Source of the DNA: Cryoendolithus antarcticus
Taxonomy: Eukaryota > Ascomycota > Dothideomycetes > Cladosporiales > Cladosporiaceae
DNA length: 64,000 nucleotides
Reading direction: 5' to 3'
Assembly: GCA_002077065.1 (NCBI GenBank)
Contig: NAJO01000035.1
Location: 434,001 to 498,000, forward strand
The first letter of the stretch is position 1, and each line of letters begins with the position of its first letter. This document shows, piece after piece, positions 32,516 to 43,049 of the stretch. The translations under genes and the position numbers were made by a program. Under the pieces are notes generated by a model that did not search any database, had not been told where the DNA came from, and saw only the letters and a list, made by a program, of their open reading frames with translations.

Positions 32516-33083
32516 ATGGCCGTCCCCCTGACCACCACCGCCCAAAACTTCAGCGGCACCTACACCATGAACAAAACCCTCGGCGACTCCTCCGACGAAA
32601 TGCTCAAGATGCAAAACATCGGCTGGATCGTGCGCAAAGTCATTGCTAACTCCGCAGTGACCACCACTCTCAAACAGTACACCGACGACAAGGGGCTCCA
32701 GAAGCTGGATTTGGAGCAGTTGAGCACCGGGGGAATGAAGACGGATGAGGAGAGGGTCCTGGATTGGGAGTGGAGGGATACGACGGATAAGGTTTGGGGG
32801 AAGGTCAAGGGGCGGGCGAGGTGAGTTGATATCGTTTGTTTAGGGGGTCGGTGGTGAGGGATGAGTGCTGACTTGAGGCAGGTTGATCAAGGTTGATACG
32901 ATCACCGATCCGTACCTGAAGGAGGGCTGGAGTCAAGACTGCCTTGAGGGGGAGGTTCTGGAGAACGAGATTGAAAGTCTGACGGAGGGGTGGAAGGTGT
33001 TGCAGATCTGGGGGTTTGCTGAGGTTGATGGGAAGAGGCGGCAGATCAGGCGCGTAGGTGTAATAAGGATAAGAAGGAGCTGA
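32516..33083 (+). CDS. Calycin/lipocalin-like small cytosolic protein, C-terminus possibly frameshifted
   Basis: Two exons (32516-32820 and 32882-33083) give about 168 aa. The opening MAVPLTTTAQNFSGTYTMNKTLGDSSDEMLKMQNIGWIVRK (read in parts) resembles a fungal family that I know as a lipocalin/fatty-acid-binding-like fold: F-x-G-x-Y/F-x-MNKTLSDS and a GWLVRK motif, then LDWEWRDTTDKVWGKVKGRARLI. The last sensible strand is VLQIWGFAEVDGKRRQIRRV. In the annotated frame the protein then ends with GVIRIRRS. In another frame, bases 33068-33115 encode DKKELKIRLVYDWQA and stop, which fits the expected C-terminus of the family better. A one-base indel near 33055-33067, real or from assembly, is therefore likely. 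The ligand is unknown. Confidence 0.7.
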
Positions 33084-33115
33084 AGATCCGGTTGGTGTAT
33101 GATTGGCAGGCTTGA

Positions 33116-33693
33116 GTTCGCGACTGCTGGTTGTATGAAATGTATGTGGGGGTTTCATGTTGCTGCTGTACTAACTACCACGGAGTCAGTAAGTGATCAT
33201 GTAGACAGACGCAAGGTAGTGAAAGTATCTTCATGCGTTCAGAGAGAAGATTAGAAGTCCGCATCAGCCTGGTAGAGTGACGCCTGGGTAGGTGCTGTGA
33301 AGCCGAATCCGAAGAGCGTCAGCTCAAGGCTCTTGGTCTAAGGATGACTGAAGTTTCTCATCACCGCATATAGGGGCGGAGGTGATGTACTGACCGAACG
33401 GTGCTGTCGCGTCATGCATGTGGGCCCGATCATGTTTCCGGTCCTTACACCGGGACGGTGCTAAACAGGTCTTCCCATGCAGCAACCTCGTGTTCAAACG
33501 CCGTGATTGACGACCATCTGGAAGGTTTCGCCGTGCCGCGTTGACGCCTTCGTAGCTAAACCGGACTCTCGCCTATGAAGCGGCGGAGTGTGCTCTGTCG
33601 TAGTGAGCCCGGTGAGTTTTGTGGCGATGAATAGTGCAAAGGAGCGTAGGACGGACTTGAAGCAGGGCGTTCAAAATCTCGAAGCCATAGCCA
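33116..33693. other. Intergenic region
   Basis: 578 bp between the convergent calycin-like gene and the gene ending at 33694. No gene, RNA or repeat is recognised. Confidence 0.5.
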
Positions 33694-34530
33694 TTAATAG
33701 TCGAGCTCCACACTTGCAGACTTCAGCTCGTCAAGCTCGCGCACAAGCCGGCGATGCGTCCTCGCGCCTTCCACGGGGTACTCCTTCTCGACATACTTCT
33801 CCCACTTTCGCTTATGTCGTTCGTCGTATGGAACTTCTTCCTTGCGGTCTCGTTTGGCCTTCGAAGAACTGTTTGTAGCATGCGAGCTTTCGCTGCAGCC
33901 GCTCTGAGATTGCTGTCTTGGTACGGATCGTGGCTTTGCATGCTTGTGCTTGGTACTTGCGAAGGCTCGGAGCTCTGGTTCGAGGCTTGAGTCACGTGAG
34001 CGAGGTAGTCCAGAATCCATCTTCAAATCGTTAGGCGTGTCGTGTGACAGTGGCTCGTAGTCATCATGGTCATGATCGGCGTCGTCAACTTTTTGCGCAT
34101 GCTGAAGAGCCATAAGTTCGCTGTGGCGGAACATTGCGATTTGTTCGTCGGTGAGAGTCCGCTTCATCCCGTCGTCATACCATCCGAGACCGTCCTCATC
34201 GCCTACCTGAGCCTCGGACACATTGCTGAGAGCCTGCTCAGCACTGACAAAGAAGGTCTCCGGCTTCGTATCGTCGCCAAAGTGAGAGTACTGAAAGGCT
34301 AAGAGATCATCCTTACGCTGCAGTCAGTACTTACCTTTTCACTCTCGGCAACCATACAGCGTATTCATTACCTCTGTGACTGTGGGGATGACCAGGGGCT
34401 GCTCATGCACGCAGCTTTGCGAGCCCATCTGAGTCGCCTTTACAGAACGCCGGGCCTCCTTCTTAGCTTGCGTCTTCGCCTTCGAGGCTTGCTTCCAATT
34501 TCGCTCCCGAGCAGCTCTACCGTGTGGCAT
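33694..34530 (-). CDS. Conserved nuclear-type protein, DUF3807-like
   Basis: Two exons (34530-34372 and 34290-33694) give 251 aa. The 81-nt phase-0 intron ends TTTCAG. The start MPHGRAARERNWKQASKAKTQAKKE is strongly basic. Exon 2 opens with YSHFGDD and contains the most conserved block, DGLGWYDDGMKRTLTDEQIAMFRHSEL, which I associate with DUF3807. A Ser/Lys-rich region and a charged helix (YDERHKRKWEKYVEKEYPVEG) complete it. Basic runs suggest a nuclear location. No biochemical role is known to me. The family name is from memory and should be treated as tentative. Confidence 0.75.
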
Positions 34531-34806
34531 GTGGAGTCCTTGACGAAATACTGGCGGCGCGATGCCAAGTAGATCGTGTCAAGTCATGAGGGTGGTCAAC
34601 ATGAGAGTCGCGTGAAAGACCGCGATTTAAAGAAGGACTGCGCGGCAGGACGTTTCTCCGTTGCCGCGCCTCCATGTTTCTCACAGAGCTCCGAGCAAGA
34701 AGTGACGATCGACGCCTGCAGTGGGCTCGACTTGTTTATACCTGCTCGCTCCAATACCATCTCCCCTCTTCGATGCGTACTGCCCTTAGGCACACTCGCC
34801 GCGATC

Positions 34807-36118
34807 ATGTCGGCAGTACTCATGACCAATGTAGACAAGAAGCTGCTTCGTACGACCAAATTCCCTCCCGAGTTCGACAAGAAAGTTGACATGGAAAAGG
34901 TCAATGTGCCTGTGATCAAGAAGTGGGTGGCCGACGAGATAGCCCGAATCCTCAACAGCGACGACGACATCGTGGCCGAGTTGGTCTACAATGTGCTTGA
35001 AGAGTCCAGATACGTAAGTCCAATATCAAGCTGCCAAAGTGAGGCATTAGCTAACGCTACATAGCCCAAGATCAAAGAGCTGCAAATCCTCATCACCGGC
35101 TTTCTGGACAAAGATGCTCCGAAGTTCAGTAAAGACCTGTGGAAGCTTCTGCTGAGTGCGCAGAACGGTGCCAAGGGTGTCCCGCAAGAGCTCCTCGAGG
35201 CGAAGAAGCAGGAGTTGGAACAGCAGCAGGTGAGCATTGAATCTAGGTAATTTCATGTGCAGCATTGACAGTCCATAGGCGGAAGAGGAGAAAGCGAAGC
35301 AAGAAGCTGTCAAGCGTCAGCAAGCTGAGCAGGAGCGAGAGCGTGAGCTGGCTCGCGTAAGAGACCGCGAACGAGACAATCGCCGTGGCCGCGGTGGCTT
35401 CGGTGGGCGAGACGGTGATCGCAGACCTGCATACAGAGACTCGCGTTCTCCACCTCCAAGGATACGAGATGATCGATACAGAGCGGCACCACCACTACGC
35501 GGTATTGACAGCTACATCCCAGGCCGCGGGCAGCGCGATGACCGACCGCGTCGCAGACGCTCACCCACTTACCATCGATCGCCCACTCGATCTCCCTCTC
35601 CTCGACCACGCCGTCGACGACACAGCTCTGCGAGCAAGTCGAGGTCGCTTTCTCCACCACGCAAGGTTCGCAAGAACAGTGATGAGGCGGACCGCAGCGT
35701 GGACGTGAAGGACAGGACGCAGAAACGTCGCGGGAGCAGCAGAGACTCCCGCTCACGATCTCCAATTCGCAAACGTCGCTCACGATCTCCTAGACGCCGC
35801 CCTGATACCCACCGCCGCCGACGATCACCCTCATACTCCGATCGAAGCCGCTCACCACCGCGCAAGAAGCGTTCTCGCAGAGACTCGCCGTCTCGATCAC
35901 GCTCCCCTCCTCCGCGCCGTCGGCGCAACAGCTCGAGCACCCGTCCTCGATCACGGACACCTCCGAGAAAGATGGAGAAGCACAAAGAGAAGGAGGATCT
36001 GCTGGGGAAGCCCGACAGGCGTGATAAGCGCAGGCTGAGTCCAGGTAGGTTAAGCGTCGCGTCGAGTCGAAGTGAGACGCCGCAGCAGAAGGCGGGCAGT
36101 AGTGTGGACGATGAGTGA
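34807..36118 (+). CDS. PWI-domain SR-like splicing factor (SRRM1-like)
   Basis: Three exons (34807-35013, 35065-35229, 35279-36118) give 403 aa. The PWI domain spans about residues 15-115. Its signature is VPVIKKWVADEI (here P-V-I-K-K-W-V), and it ends with FLDKDAPKFSKDLWKLLLSAQ. A Glu/Gln/Lys helix (KKQELEQQQ ... AEQERERELARVRD) follows, then an Arg/Gly stretch and a long RS/RD/SP region. This is the architecture of SRRM1/SRm160, a nuclear co-activator of constitutive and enhancer-dependent splicing and 3' end formation. The Met two residues before NVDKKLL could also start the protein. The last exon's antisense strand is also open because of the Arg/Ser repeat. Confidence 0.92.
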
Positions 36119-36437
36119 CGTCGAAAACGTGTCATTGAGGACAAAGATAGTTGTACTTGCGATTGAACGCACAACGCATGCAAGATGAGAAACCCGGTGG
36201 TGAGCATACTTTCATTTTTAGTAGCTATATCACAGCACACTTGAATGGCAGCCCACAGGGACCCTCACTCTTGTTCTCCTCCCGCGCTTGCGGTGCCGAA
36301 GAAGTTTGCTGTGTCTGTCCACTCATGCCAGCACCATTCGTCGTTGCTGCTGCTGGTGCTGCCGTGGTGGCCGACTCGGACTTCGCAGCAGCTGCTGCTG
36401 CTACAGGCTCTCCTGCCGTCTTTTCGCCGCCATCTAG
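36119..36437. other. Convergent 3' intergenic region
   Basis: 319 bp between the stops of the PWI gene and the flavodoxin gene, including a trinucleotide-rich (GCT/GCA) patch at 36340-36410. No gene is supported. Confidence 0.5.
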
Positions 36438-37192
36438 TCACGCGAAGTTGACACGAGCCACGGTCTCGTAGAACATCTTGCCCTGAGCAGTAGCGACCCT
36501 GAGCTCCTTCTCGGTGGGCTGGCGAGAGCCATCGCCGCTCTGCAATGGTTGTCAGTGAGCGCATTGTCCGAACCTGCACGATCAGAACTCACCGCGAAAG
36601 TACCAGCGCCCCAAGCTGATCCACCACGGACCTCAGAGTTGTCACCGAGATCGGGGAAAACAGTCTTATACCCAAGCGGCACGTAAATGAATCCGTGATG
36701 AGCAAAGGTGCTCATAGTCGCCAGCGCAGTGCTCTCCTGCCCGCCACCCTGCGTGGCAGTGCTGACGAACAGCCCAGCGTACTTGCCCCAGAAGCCGCCA
36801 GTCTGCCACTGTCCACCCGTGGAGTCCCAGAACTGCCTGAACTGGGCGACGTGATTGCCATAGCGGGTTGGGATGCCGAAGAGGATGCCGTCGTACTGCT
36901 CCAGAGTGTTGGGGGAGTCGAGGGTGGGGATCGAGGAGTCCTTCGCGGGTGCGTGCATCTTGGTGAGGACTTCTTCGGGGAGGGTCTCGGGGACGCGGTA
37001 GAGGTCTACGGTGCCGCCGGCGGATTTGATGCCCTCTGCTTCGGCCTTGGCGAGCTGCTCGATATGGCCGTACATCGAGTACTGGGTTGTTGTATTAGTC
37101 CTGATCTACATGTAGTCCAATGGCTTCTGCAGAGGCCAATTGATCTAGCTTGTTGAGCTACTTACGAAGAGGATGGCGATCTTGGGAGCCAT
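36438..37192 (-). CDS. WrbA/Pst2-type NAD(P)H:quinone oxidoreductase (flavodoxin fold)
   Basis: Three exons (37192-37166, 37081-36593, 36539-36438) give 205 aa, the usual WrbA length. The 9-residue first exon MAPKIAILF joins YSMYGHIEQLAKAEAEG, the FMN phosphate-binding loop. Further motifs are DGILFGIPTRYGNHVAQFRQFWDSTGGQW, the FVSTATQGGGQESTAL loop and HHGFIYVPLGY, all typical of the family. It reduces quinones by two electrons with FMN as cofactor and protects against oxidative stress; fungal homologues (Pst2, Rfs1, Ycp4) associate with eisosomes or mitochondria. The C-terminal exon gives DGSRQPTEKELRVATAQG and ends NFA. A TATATATA element about 105 nt upstream fits stress-induced expression. 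Confidence 0.95.
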
Positions 37193-39384
37193 GTCGGCGG
37201 TGGTTTAGCAACGTACGAAAATGGAATTGGAGTGAAAGTGTAAGAAAGACAGTTGGGGATGTGAAAGGATGCAGAAGTAATGAGATGACACACTGAACAT
37301 ATATATCTTCTGACCCCACCTCTGTCCATATTACTTCAAAGCTTCAAGGTCGCTCGATTGCATGCAAACCCCCTCGTTCCGAGTGCAAGAGAGGTTAATT
37401 ATGCAGTGTTTCAGACTGCCGATGAGGTGCCGTGCCAATCAGAGTGCTTCAGAGTGGAGACTGTCTGACTTGCAGCGTGGTAAGCAGTTGCTCGTTGAAG
37501 GTGTTCAAGCTCTGAATATTGTATTTGGCGGTCAGGTCAGCTTGCGGTGGCTTTCCGCGATTGCCAATCCAAACGCGTTCGCAATTGGGAAGCGAACGGA
37601 GTGCGGACCATTCCAAAGCGTGCCGTATTATCGGCGAGGAGTTGCTGTAGCTGTAGATTGCCTGCGGAGTTGGCGCCGCGGTGCAATTCAGCGACATCGT
37701 GTAAGCTGCCAGCAGCCCATCAACGACACTGGAACACCTCCATCAGGCTGTATGCCAGTGGTAATCTCGATTGCAGCTGTACGCGGCTGACTATCTTCTC
37801 AAATCGTACAGCGATGACTTGGGAGGTACTATCGACTGATTCCAGATCGCTTGCAGCTCATGCAATGCACCTCGAGACGCGGGTTTGCGGCGAAAGGATT
37901 ACTGCGCGTTGTTCCTGCATACATCATGAGTTTAGACGACACGCTAGCGAGTGTGTGTGACCTGCAGGATTCGATCGTGAGGAGCGTGAGAGGTGGAACC
38001 TGACTACCCGACAACCACGTGGACTTCGGCTTAAAGCACGAAAAGGATTGCAGACTGATCGACACTGAAGTAAGATAAGAAAGGTATCGCAAAGCGACGG
38101 AACAGTAACGCTGGTGGACGGATCGAGCGGGCATATAGACTTATTCCGGATCTTCGGCGTTGGGTTGACTTCGCGTTGTCGGACGTGATCGCCATCATCA
38201 CTATCAGTCAACGGGATGTTGTTCGTCTTTGTGCCTCATTGACGGCGCTGGGATTGCCGAACAGCGAAACGTTACCTTCACTTAGCGCGGAATCCTAAGA
38301 TTCTTGTGCTGTGGCCGACTACGCTGCGAGTCTCGCTCTGTTCCTGTGCCACGAAGAGCGAGCTTCACCTTCACGATAGGCATTGTGCAAGACCTCAGGG
38401 TTCTCGATCGCACCATGACCGCGTGAATGACGCCGCGATACGGTCAGTACATGGATGCACTATTGTCCTGTATCCGCCAGCGTAGTGAGTGCAAAGTGAA
38501 CATATGGTAAAAAACGATAATGCCTGAGATTCGAGGCATGTCTCTGTGGTTACGTCATCTCACCGGCTTAGGCGATTCTCGGACCCTGCTTTCGCAGCTG
38601 ATTACTTTGCTTCGACGTCCTCGACAAGCACCGATCTACCCGGGGCACTCGGTGCGATACGTGATCACTATCGTCCGCCTCGACTCTGATCTCGACTCTC
38701 ATGCTAACTACTGTCACTTTGTCAGCGCCCTTAATGCAGGCTAGCGGTGGCAAGTCTGCTGCAGATCTGCCGTTGCATGCTTAGTTTCACGGCGAGTTGT
38801 CCTTTGGACTGCGGCTCTACCCAGTCAGCGACTATTATGCAGCCCTACGACAATCATGCGCGGTGCACGGTCGGAATGTTACCCACCAAGTCACCGGCGC
38901 GATACCTTGAAAGGTATGCCTAGCAGAGTATGCGCTCTAGTATGGCCAGGCCTCGCGAAGCATGCCGTGGCCTAGATGGCGAAATCGGGACGACGAGCAC
39001 ACGCGAAAGCGCGGCCTTAGCCAGTCATCTCGCATACCCTATATGAGCTGGTAGGTGGCGCTTTCATTTCCTCGTTGCCTACCTGAAGATGCCACACACA
39101 CTTGCACAGACCCCTAGCGTTTCAACTTCGACTGGTGCATTCTGCCGGACAGCTGCGAACTACCCTACCGCACGTGGTGATCGGTCAGCCTAGCGGCGCA
39201 TCCGAACCGCATGGGCTGCAGTGGAAGATCGCTCATGGTGCATCATGTCGACGGCATGCAGCTGCGCTCGGGAACTGGCGAAGATGCCTGCATCTCCCGA
39301 GATATACCTGGAGGACGTCGTACCTATGATTCAACCACGACACCGATAATCAGCGCAGATCTCTTGTCACAGTTTAACCCAGAG
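37193..39384. other. Gene-poor intergenic stretch
   Basis: About 2.2 kb with no supportable gene. Open frames reach 142 codons (37362-37790 plus) but show no domain, splice logic or coding-like composition. CpA and TpG are normal, so it is not RIP-mutated. Only small palindromes such as ATACCT-TGAA-AGGTAT near 38905 are visible. It contains the promoter of the flavodoxin gene at its left end and that of the gene at 39385 at its right. Confidence 0.5.
37298..37306 (-). promoter_or_regulatory. TATA box of the flavodoxin gene
   Basis: On the minus strand this reads GATATATATG about 105 nt before the ATG at 37192. It is an alternating TA run in otherwise mixed sequence. Role inferred from position. 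Confidence 0.55.
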
Positions 39385-40263
39385 ATGAACCACACCCTCA
39401 CCACGGAACAGCGAGTCGCCCTTTGCAAAGCCGCCGTGGTACGCATCCGCACCATGCTTCGAGAGTCTCCTGGCGACTGGCGGGACTACGTGAATCTTGC
39501 ACATATGGTGACACAGCACTTGGAGACGATACCGCTCGCGCAGGTTGGTCCTCTCAACGAGCAGACATGGATGATAGCCAGCCTTCAACAATTAGCCCTC
39601 CTAAGTATGAGCGATTCCACTCTCGCTGGCGTTGCGATGTGGTGCTCGCGTGCCTGGCTAGGCATACTGGTGCGTGAACAAGAGAACCTGGCCGCGCTAC
39701 ATGGTGTCGGACGATTATGGCTCGCACGAGCCCAACCGGCCTTGACAAGGGTGCATCGAATCGATGGCAGCAACTCGTCTAGCGGCTCAAGCTCACGCCC
39801 CTCGGTGGTATCCTTCACGTCAAGCGAGGACGAGCGTCAGTCGCTGCAGGCCACGAGAGAAGCGGAGGCTAGGGTGGGGATGCCAGACTACATCGAGGCT
39901 CGTGGTTTCTTGCAACCCGCGACGGAGTATCTCGAGCGCGCAGTCGCATCTGCGCGTTCTCAGAATCTCTTGTCAGGGGATTTACTCTCAGTGGTGAGTG
40001 GTATGAACAACATTAGCGGGTCGACATGCTAACAGCATCAGACTGCTGAGTCCTACATGTCACTGGGCAACGTTTCAAGCCCTAGAGTGAACGAAGACTA
40101 CTATCGACGTGCTGTACGACTTCTACGAGCGGCTACGCTGCTTCCAGACTACACACTTTCGAGATACCTATCAGGGTAAGTCAACACTATGGAGTATGGT
40201 GGCTCAGACGGATCCTAATTCGGTCACAGGTATCTTGAGGAGTACGGGCGACTTGTGGAATGA
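39385..40263 (+). CDS. Conserved fungal protein, TPR-like helical, function unknown
   Basis: Three exons (39385-39993, 40042-40175, 40230-40263) give 258 aa, joined by introns of 48 and 54 nt. The chosen start is MNHTLTTEQRVALCKAAV; the frame is open further upstream. The sequence is almost all helical, with repeat-like pairs such as LARAQPALTRVHRI and ARGFLQPATEYLERAVASARSQ, then AESYMSLGNVSSPRV and DYYRRAVRLLRAATLLPDYTL. These look like TPR-type helices. A Ser-rich loop lies near residue 130. I recall similar proteins in other filamentous fungi, but no function. It ends YLEEYGRLVE. Confidence 0.75.
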
Positions 40264-40929
40264 CCTGTTCTTGCATGTGGTGGAGGCTGTGACGGTGGGA
40301 AGGGCAGACTAGACGCACGAGGCTGATTGTCATGACGTCTGAACGGTCTGGTGCGACGACACTGGGTCAACCGATGGCCCATTAATGTGTCCGGAGCGCC
40401 GGTATGGCCTACCAGTCGTTGACATCGTCCGCGATACGTCCGAGACGGTGCACGCATCATACGGGCGATACAAAAAAGAAGGCATTGGGCTGTCAGATGG
40501 AGTGACGTTGAGAGGTCTTGGGGCTGAATGTGCAGTCGGAGGTCTGCAGTCGGGTGCTGACATATGTATTTTTACGCACGGACGGAGGAGCTTTCCTCCG
40601 CCAAATGTCGGCTCCGAGTTTCCATCAGATAGAACCCGTGAATGTGTTGACTACTTTGATACCATCACAAATCGATTCACGCAGCTCGCAAACACATTGC
40701 CCAACACAATCCTGCCTCTATAGCCGCTGGCCAAGGTCTCTCTCACCGGTTATCTCTGCTCTGACGATCGGTTCAGATCCGACTGCATTACCAGGAGCTT
40801 TGTCAACCACATCAGCCTTGAGCACAGCCTCGCCCTGCCGCCCACGAGTCGCACTGAAGACTCACTTCGCACTGAACTCCGCTTGCGAGCTGAAGTAACC
40901 GATCGCGACTCATCTCGTGCATCCGAGCC
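40264..40929. other. Intergenic region upstream of EMC6
   Basis: 666 bp with no supportable gene. A 112-codon plus-strand open frame (40385-40723) has no domain. It holds the EMC6 promoter. Confidence 0.5.
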
Positions 40930-41370
40930 ATGTTGGACGAAAAAGAACTTGTCCTTAACCCCATAGTGGGCGAAAGCGTTCAACACAACGCACGCGTAAG
41001 TCCGAGCTTCCGTCCTCGCCCTACAGACACCCTCCAGACCTCCGTTGCACCTCGCGGCTCGCGAATACCTGCCATGTAACCTCACTAACGCCTCAATTTG
41101 CCACAGACCGTCTCGAACATTCGCGCACTCACGGCCTCGCTCTTCGGAGTCGCCGCAGGTACTCTTGGACTGGAGTCATACCCAGGCTTCCTCTTCTACT
41201 TCATCGGCACTGCCGTGGTCTCGGTACTTATCTTCGCCCTTAAAGCGGACAGTAGTCCGAAGGCGTACTTCTTCCGACCAGTCGGAGACCTGTGGGTCGG
41301 CGATCTGTTCGGCGGGCTGATGTCGTTTGTTCTTACCTGGACGCTGTTCTACGGACTCTGCAAGGCTTGA
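40930..41370 (+). CDS. EMC6: ER membrane protein complex subunit 6
   Basis: Two exons (40930-40995 and 41107-41370) give 109 aa, the normal EMC6 length. Exon 1 encodes MLDEKELVLNPIVGESVQHN. After a 111-nt intron follows TVSNIRALTASLFGVAAGTLGLESYPGF, then FYFIGTAVVSVLIFALKA, a short basic loop and the most conserved block, LWVGDLFGGLMSFVLTWTLFYGL. Three membrane helices are visible. EMC6 is the central membrane subunit of the ER insertase that places tail-anchored and multipass proteins. Confidence 0.95.
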
Positions 41371-42136
41371 GAGGATCACGAACGCGATCGCGAGCGTGGC
41401 TATGGAATATTCTGGGCGCCATGCTGATGACTGGTGGGTTCAGCAACCGTATGCATCTCGCATATGGTCTGGTAGACTCCAGTAAGTCCGCGACAAGCTA
41501 GAGAGTGCAAGTTCGCAGCCCATTGCTGGTTCAAGCGTTGGCGATGGCATGCACCGAATATCGAGTGGAGGGACCATCGGCGTGTACGTATGCTCGATCT
41601 TTGATGGCATCAGAATGCTCGTCATCATGAGTGAGCAGACGCGGACGACTTGCTGTACCTGGACGGCAGTTGCTACACGATCACGTTGTACTAAGAGAAG
41701 CTCAGCTGGATGATGTGTGGCTTTGAGTTCGTCCTGGCACGCACGCAACATCTGTAGAGAGACGGCAAATAGCTTCTGGACTTCGAAGGAGCAACATCGA
41801 GAATCTCGGCCATAGAACAAGGACTGCATATTGAATCACCAGTGCATATGGCTTGGATCCCAGCTTGCCTCTCGCGTGCTAGGCCGTCGATCGCACTGGG
41901 TTCCACGGGGGCTTAAGTGTTTACGACAGGGCTGGGGTACGACCTTACCAACAGCTTCCGCTCGCAGCTGAGTTGCTCTGTATGTAGCCCCAGATGTATC
42001 AGTCTCGTCATATACCATCTCGAGACCATGTAATCTCCATGAAGCTTCGGCTTTTCTCTTTCCCGAACTGCCGAGTCCCAAGCACCTCTACAGCTCTCCA
42101 GTAATTCACCCCGCCGCTTTCGGATCAGCTTGTTCA
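41371..42136. other. Intergenic region, EMC6 / FAHD1
   Basis: 766 bp. A minus-strand open frame of 129 codons (41440-41829) has some helical character, but no start context, domain or intron support. No repeat was seen. Confidence 0.45.
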
Positions 42137-43001
42137 ATGGCATCTTTATTACTTAGAAGACCGCTCGGCGGCAGCGTTCGCAATGTACAACAAGTCGCAG
42201 TTCCAAGCATTCGTGCTCGTAGACCATTCACATCCACATCGCCCACCATGAGCACCCTCGCAGAAGTCAAGCAGAACTGCCGAAAGGTGAACACAATCCC
42301 ATGGAGATACAATTACACGGGCTAACAGTTTCAAGGTGATGTGCATCGGCCGCAACTACGCCGACCACGTCAAAGAGCTCAACAACCAACGCCCCAAACA
42401 ACCCTTCTTCTTCCTCAAACCCTCGTCCTCCATCCTTCTCCCAAATGAAGGCCCCATTCTGCGCCCCGGCGGCGTGAACCTCCACTTCGAAGTCGAGCTC
42501 GGCATAGTCATAGGCAAAACCGTCCGCGATCTAGACGAGAATGACACAGAAGGCTGGATGTCCGCGATCGAAAGCTACCTCCTCACCATCGACATGACGG
42601 GTCGGAACGTGCAAGAGGAAGCCAAGAAGAAGGGATTGCCATGGAGTATTGCGAAGGGGTTCGATACTTTCTTGCCGATCGCTGGGCCGATTGCGAAGAG
42701 CAAGATTGAGGATCCGCATAATGTTGAGCTCTATCTGAAGGTCAATGGGGACGTGAAGCAACAGGACAACACGGAGTTGATGCTGTTTAGGATTGGGAGG
42801 CAATTGGCGGATATTTCGAAGGTTATGACGCTGGAGAAAGGGGATATTGTGCTTACGGGAACGCCTAAGGGCGTTGGGCCGGTGGTGACGGGGGATGTTA
42901 TTGAGGCTGGGCTGAGGATTGGTGGGAAGGAAGTGGAGGAGGGGAAAATCAAGGTCGAGGTGAAGGATAAAGAGGGGCCGTATGAGTTCGCTGAGACATA
43001 G
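42137..43001 (+). CDS. Mitochondrial acylpyruvase / FAHD1-type hydrolase
   Basis: Two exons (42137-42286 and 42336-43001) give 271 aa. The N-terminus (MASLLLRRPLGGSVRNVQQV ... RRPFTSTSP) is a basic mitochondrial presequence; an internal Met (MSTLAEVKQ) would give a cytosolic form. The FAH fold is clear: VMCIGRNYADHVKEL at the splice junction, FLKPSSSILLPNEGP, then HFEVELGIVIGK with the two metal-binding Glu, TIDMTGRNVQ with the Asp, GFDTFLPIAGP, and GDIVLTGTPKGVGPV near the end. Members hydrolyse acylpyruvates or decarboxylate oxaloacetate with Mg2+. It converges on the JmjC gene with 48 bp between stops. Confidence 0.93.
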
Positions 43002-43049
43002 GGTGATGTGTAGATGATGTACAGCACTTTGTCCGATGCGTTCGGTATA

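Noticed and set aside
35569..36240. Arg/Leu-rich antisense frame of 223 codons over the PWI/SR gene
   Set aside because: It is the complement of the Arg/Ser repeat region and has no independent support.
41440..41829. Possible degenerate regulator on the minus strand
   Set aside because: Some helical character but no start context, zinc cluster or intron logic; below the evidence level for a feature.
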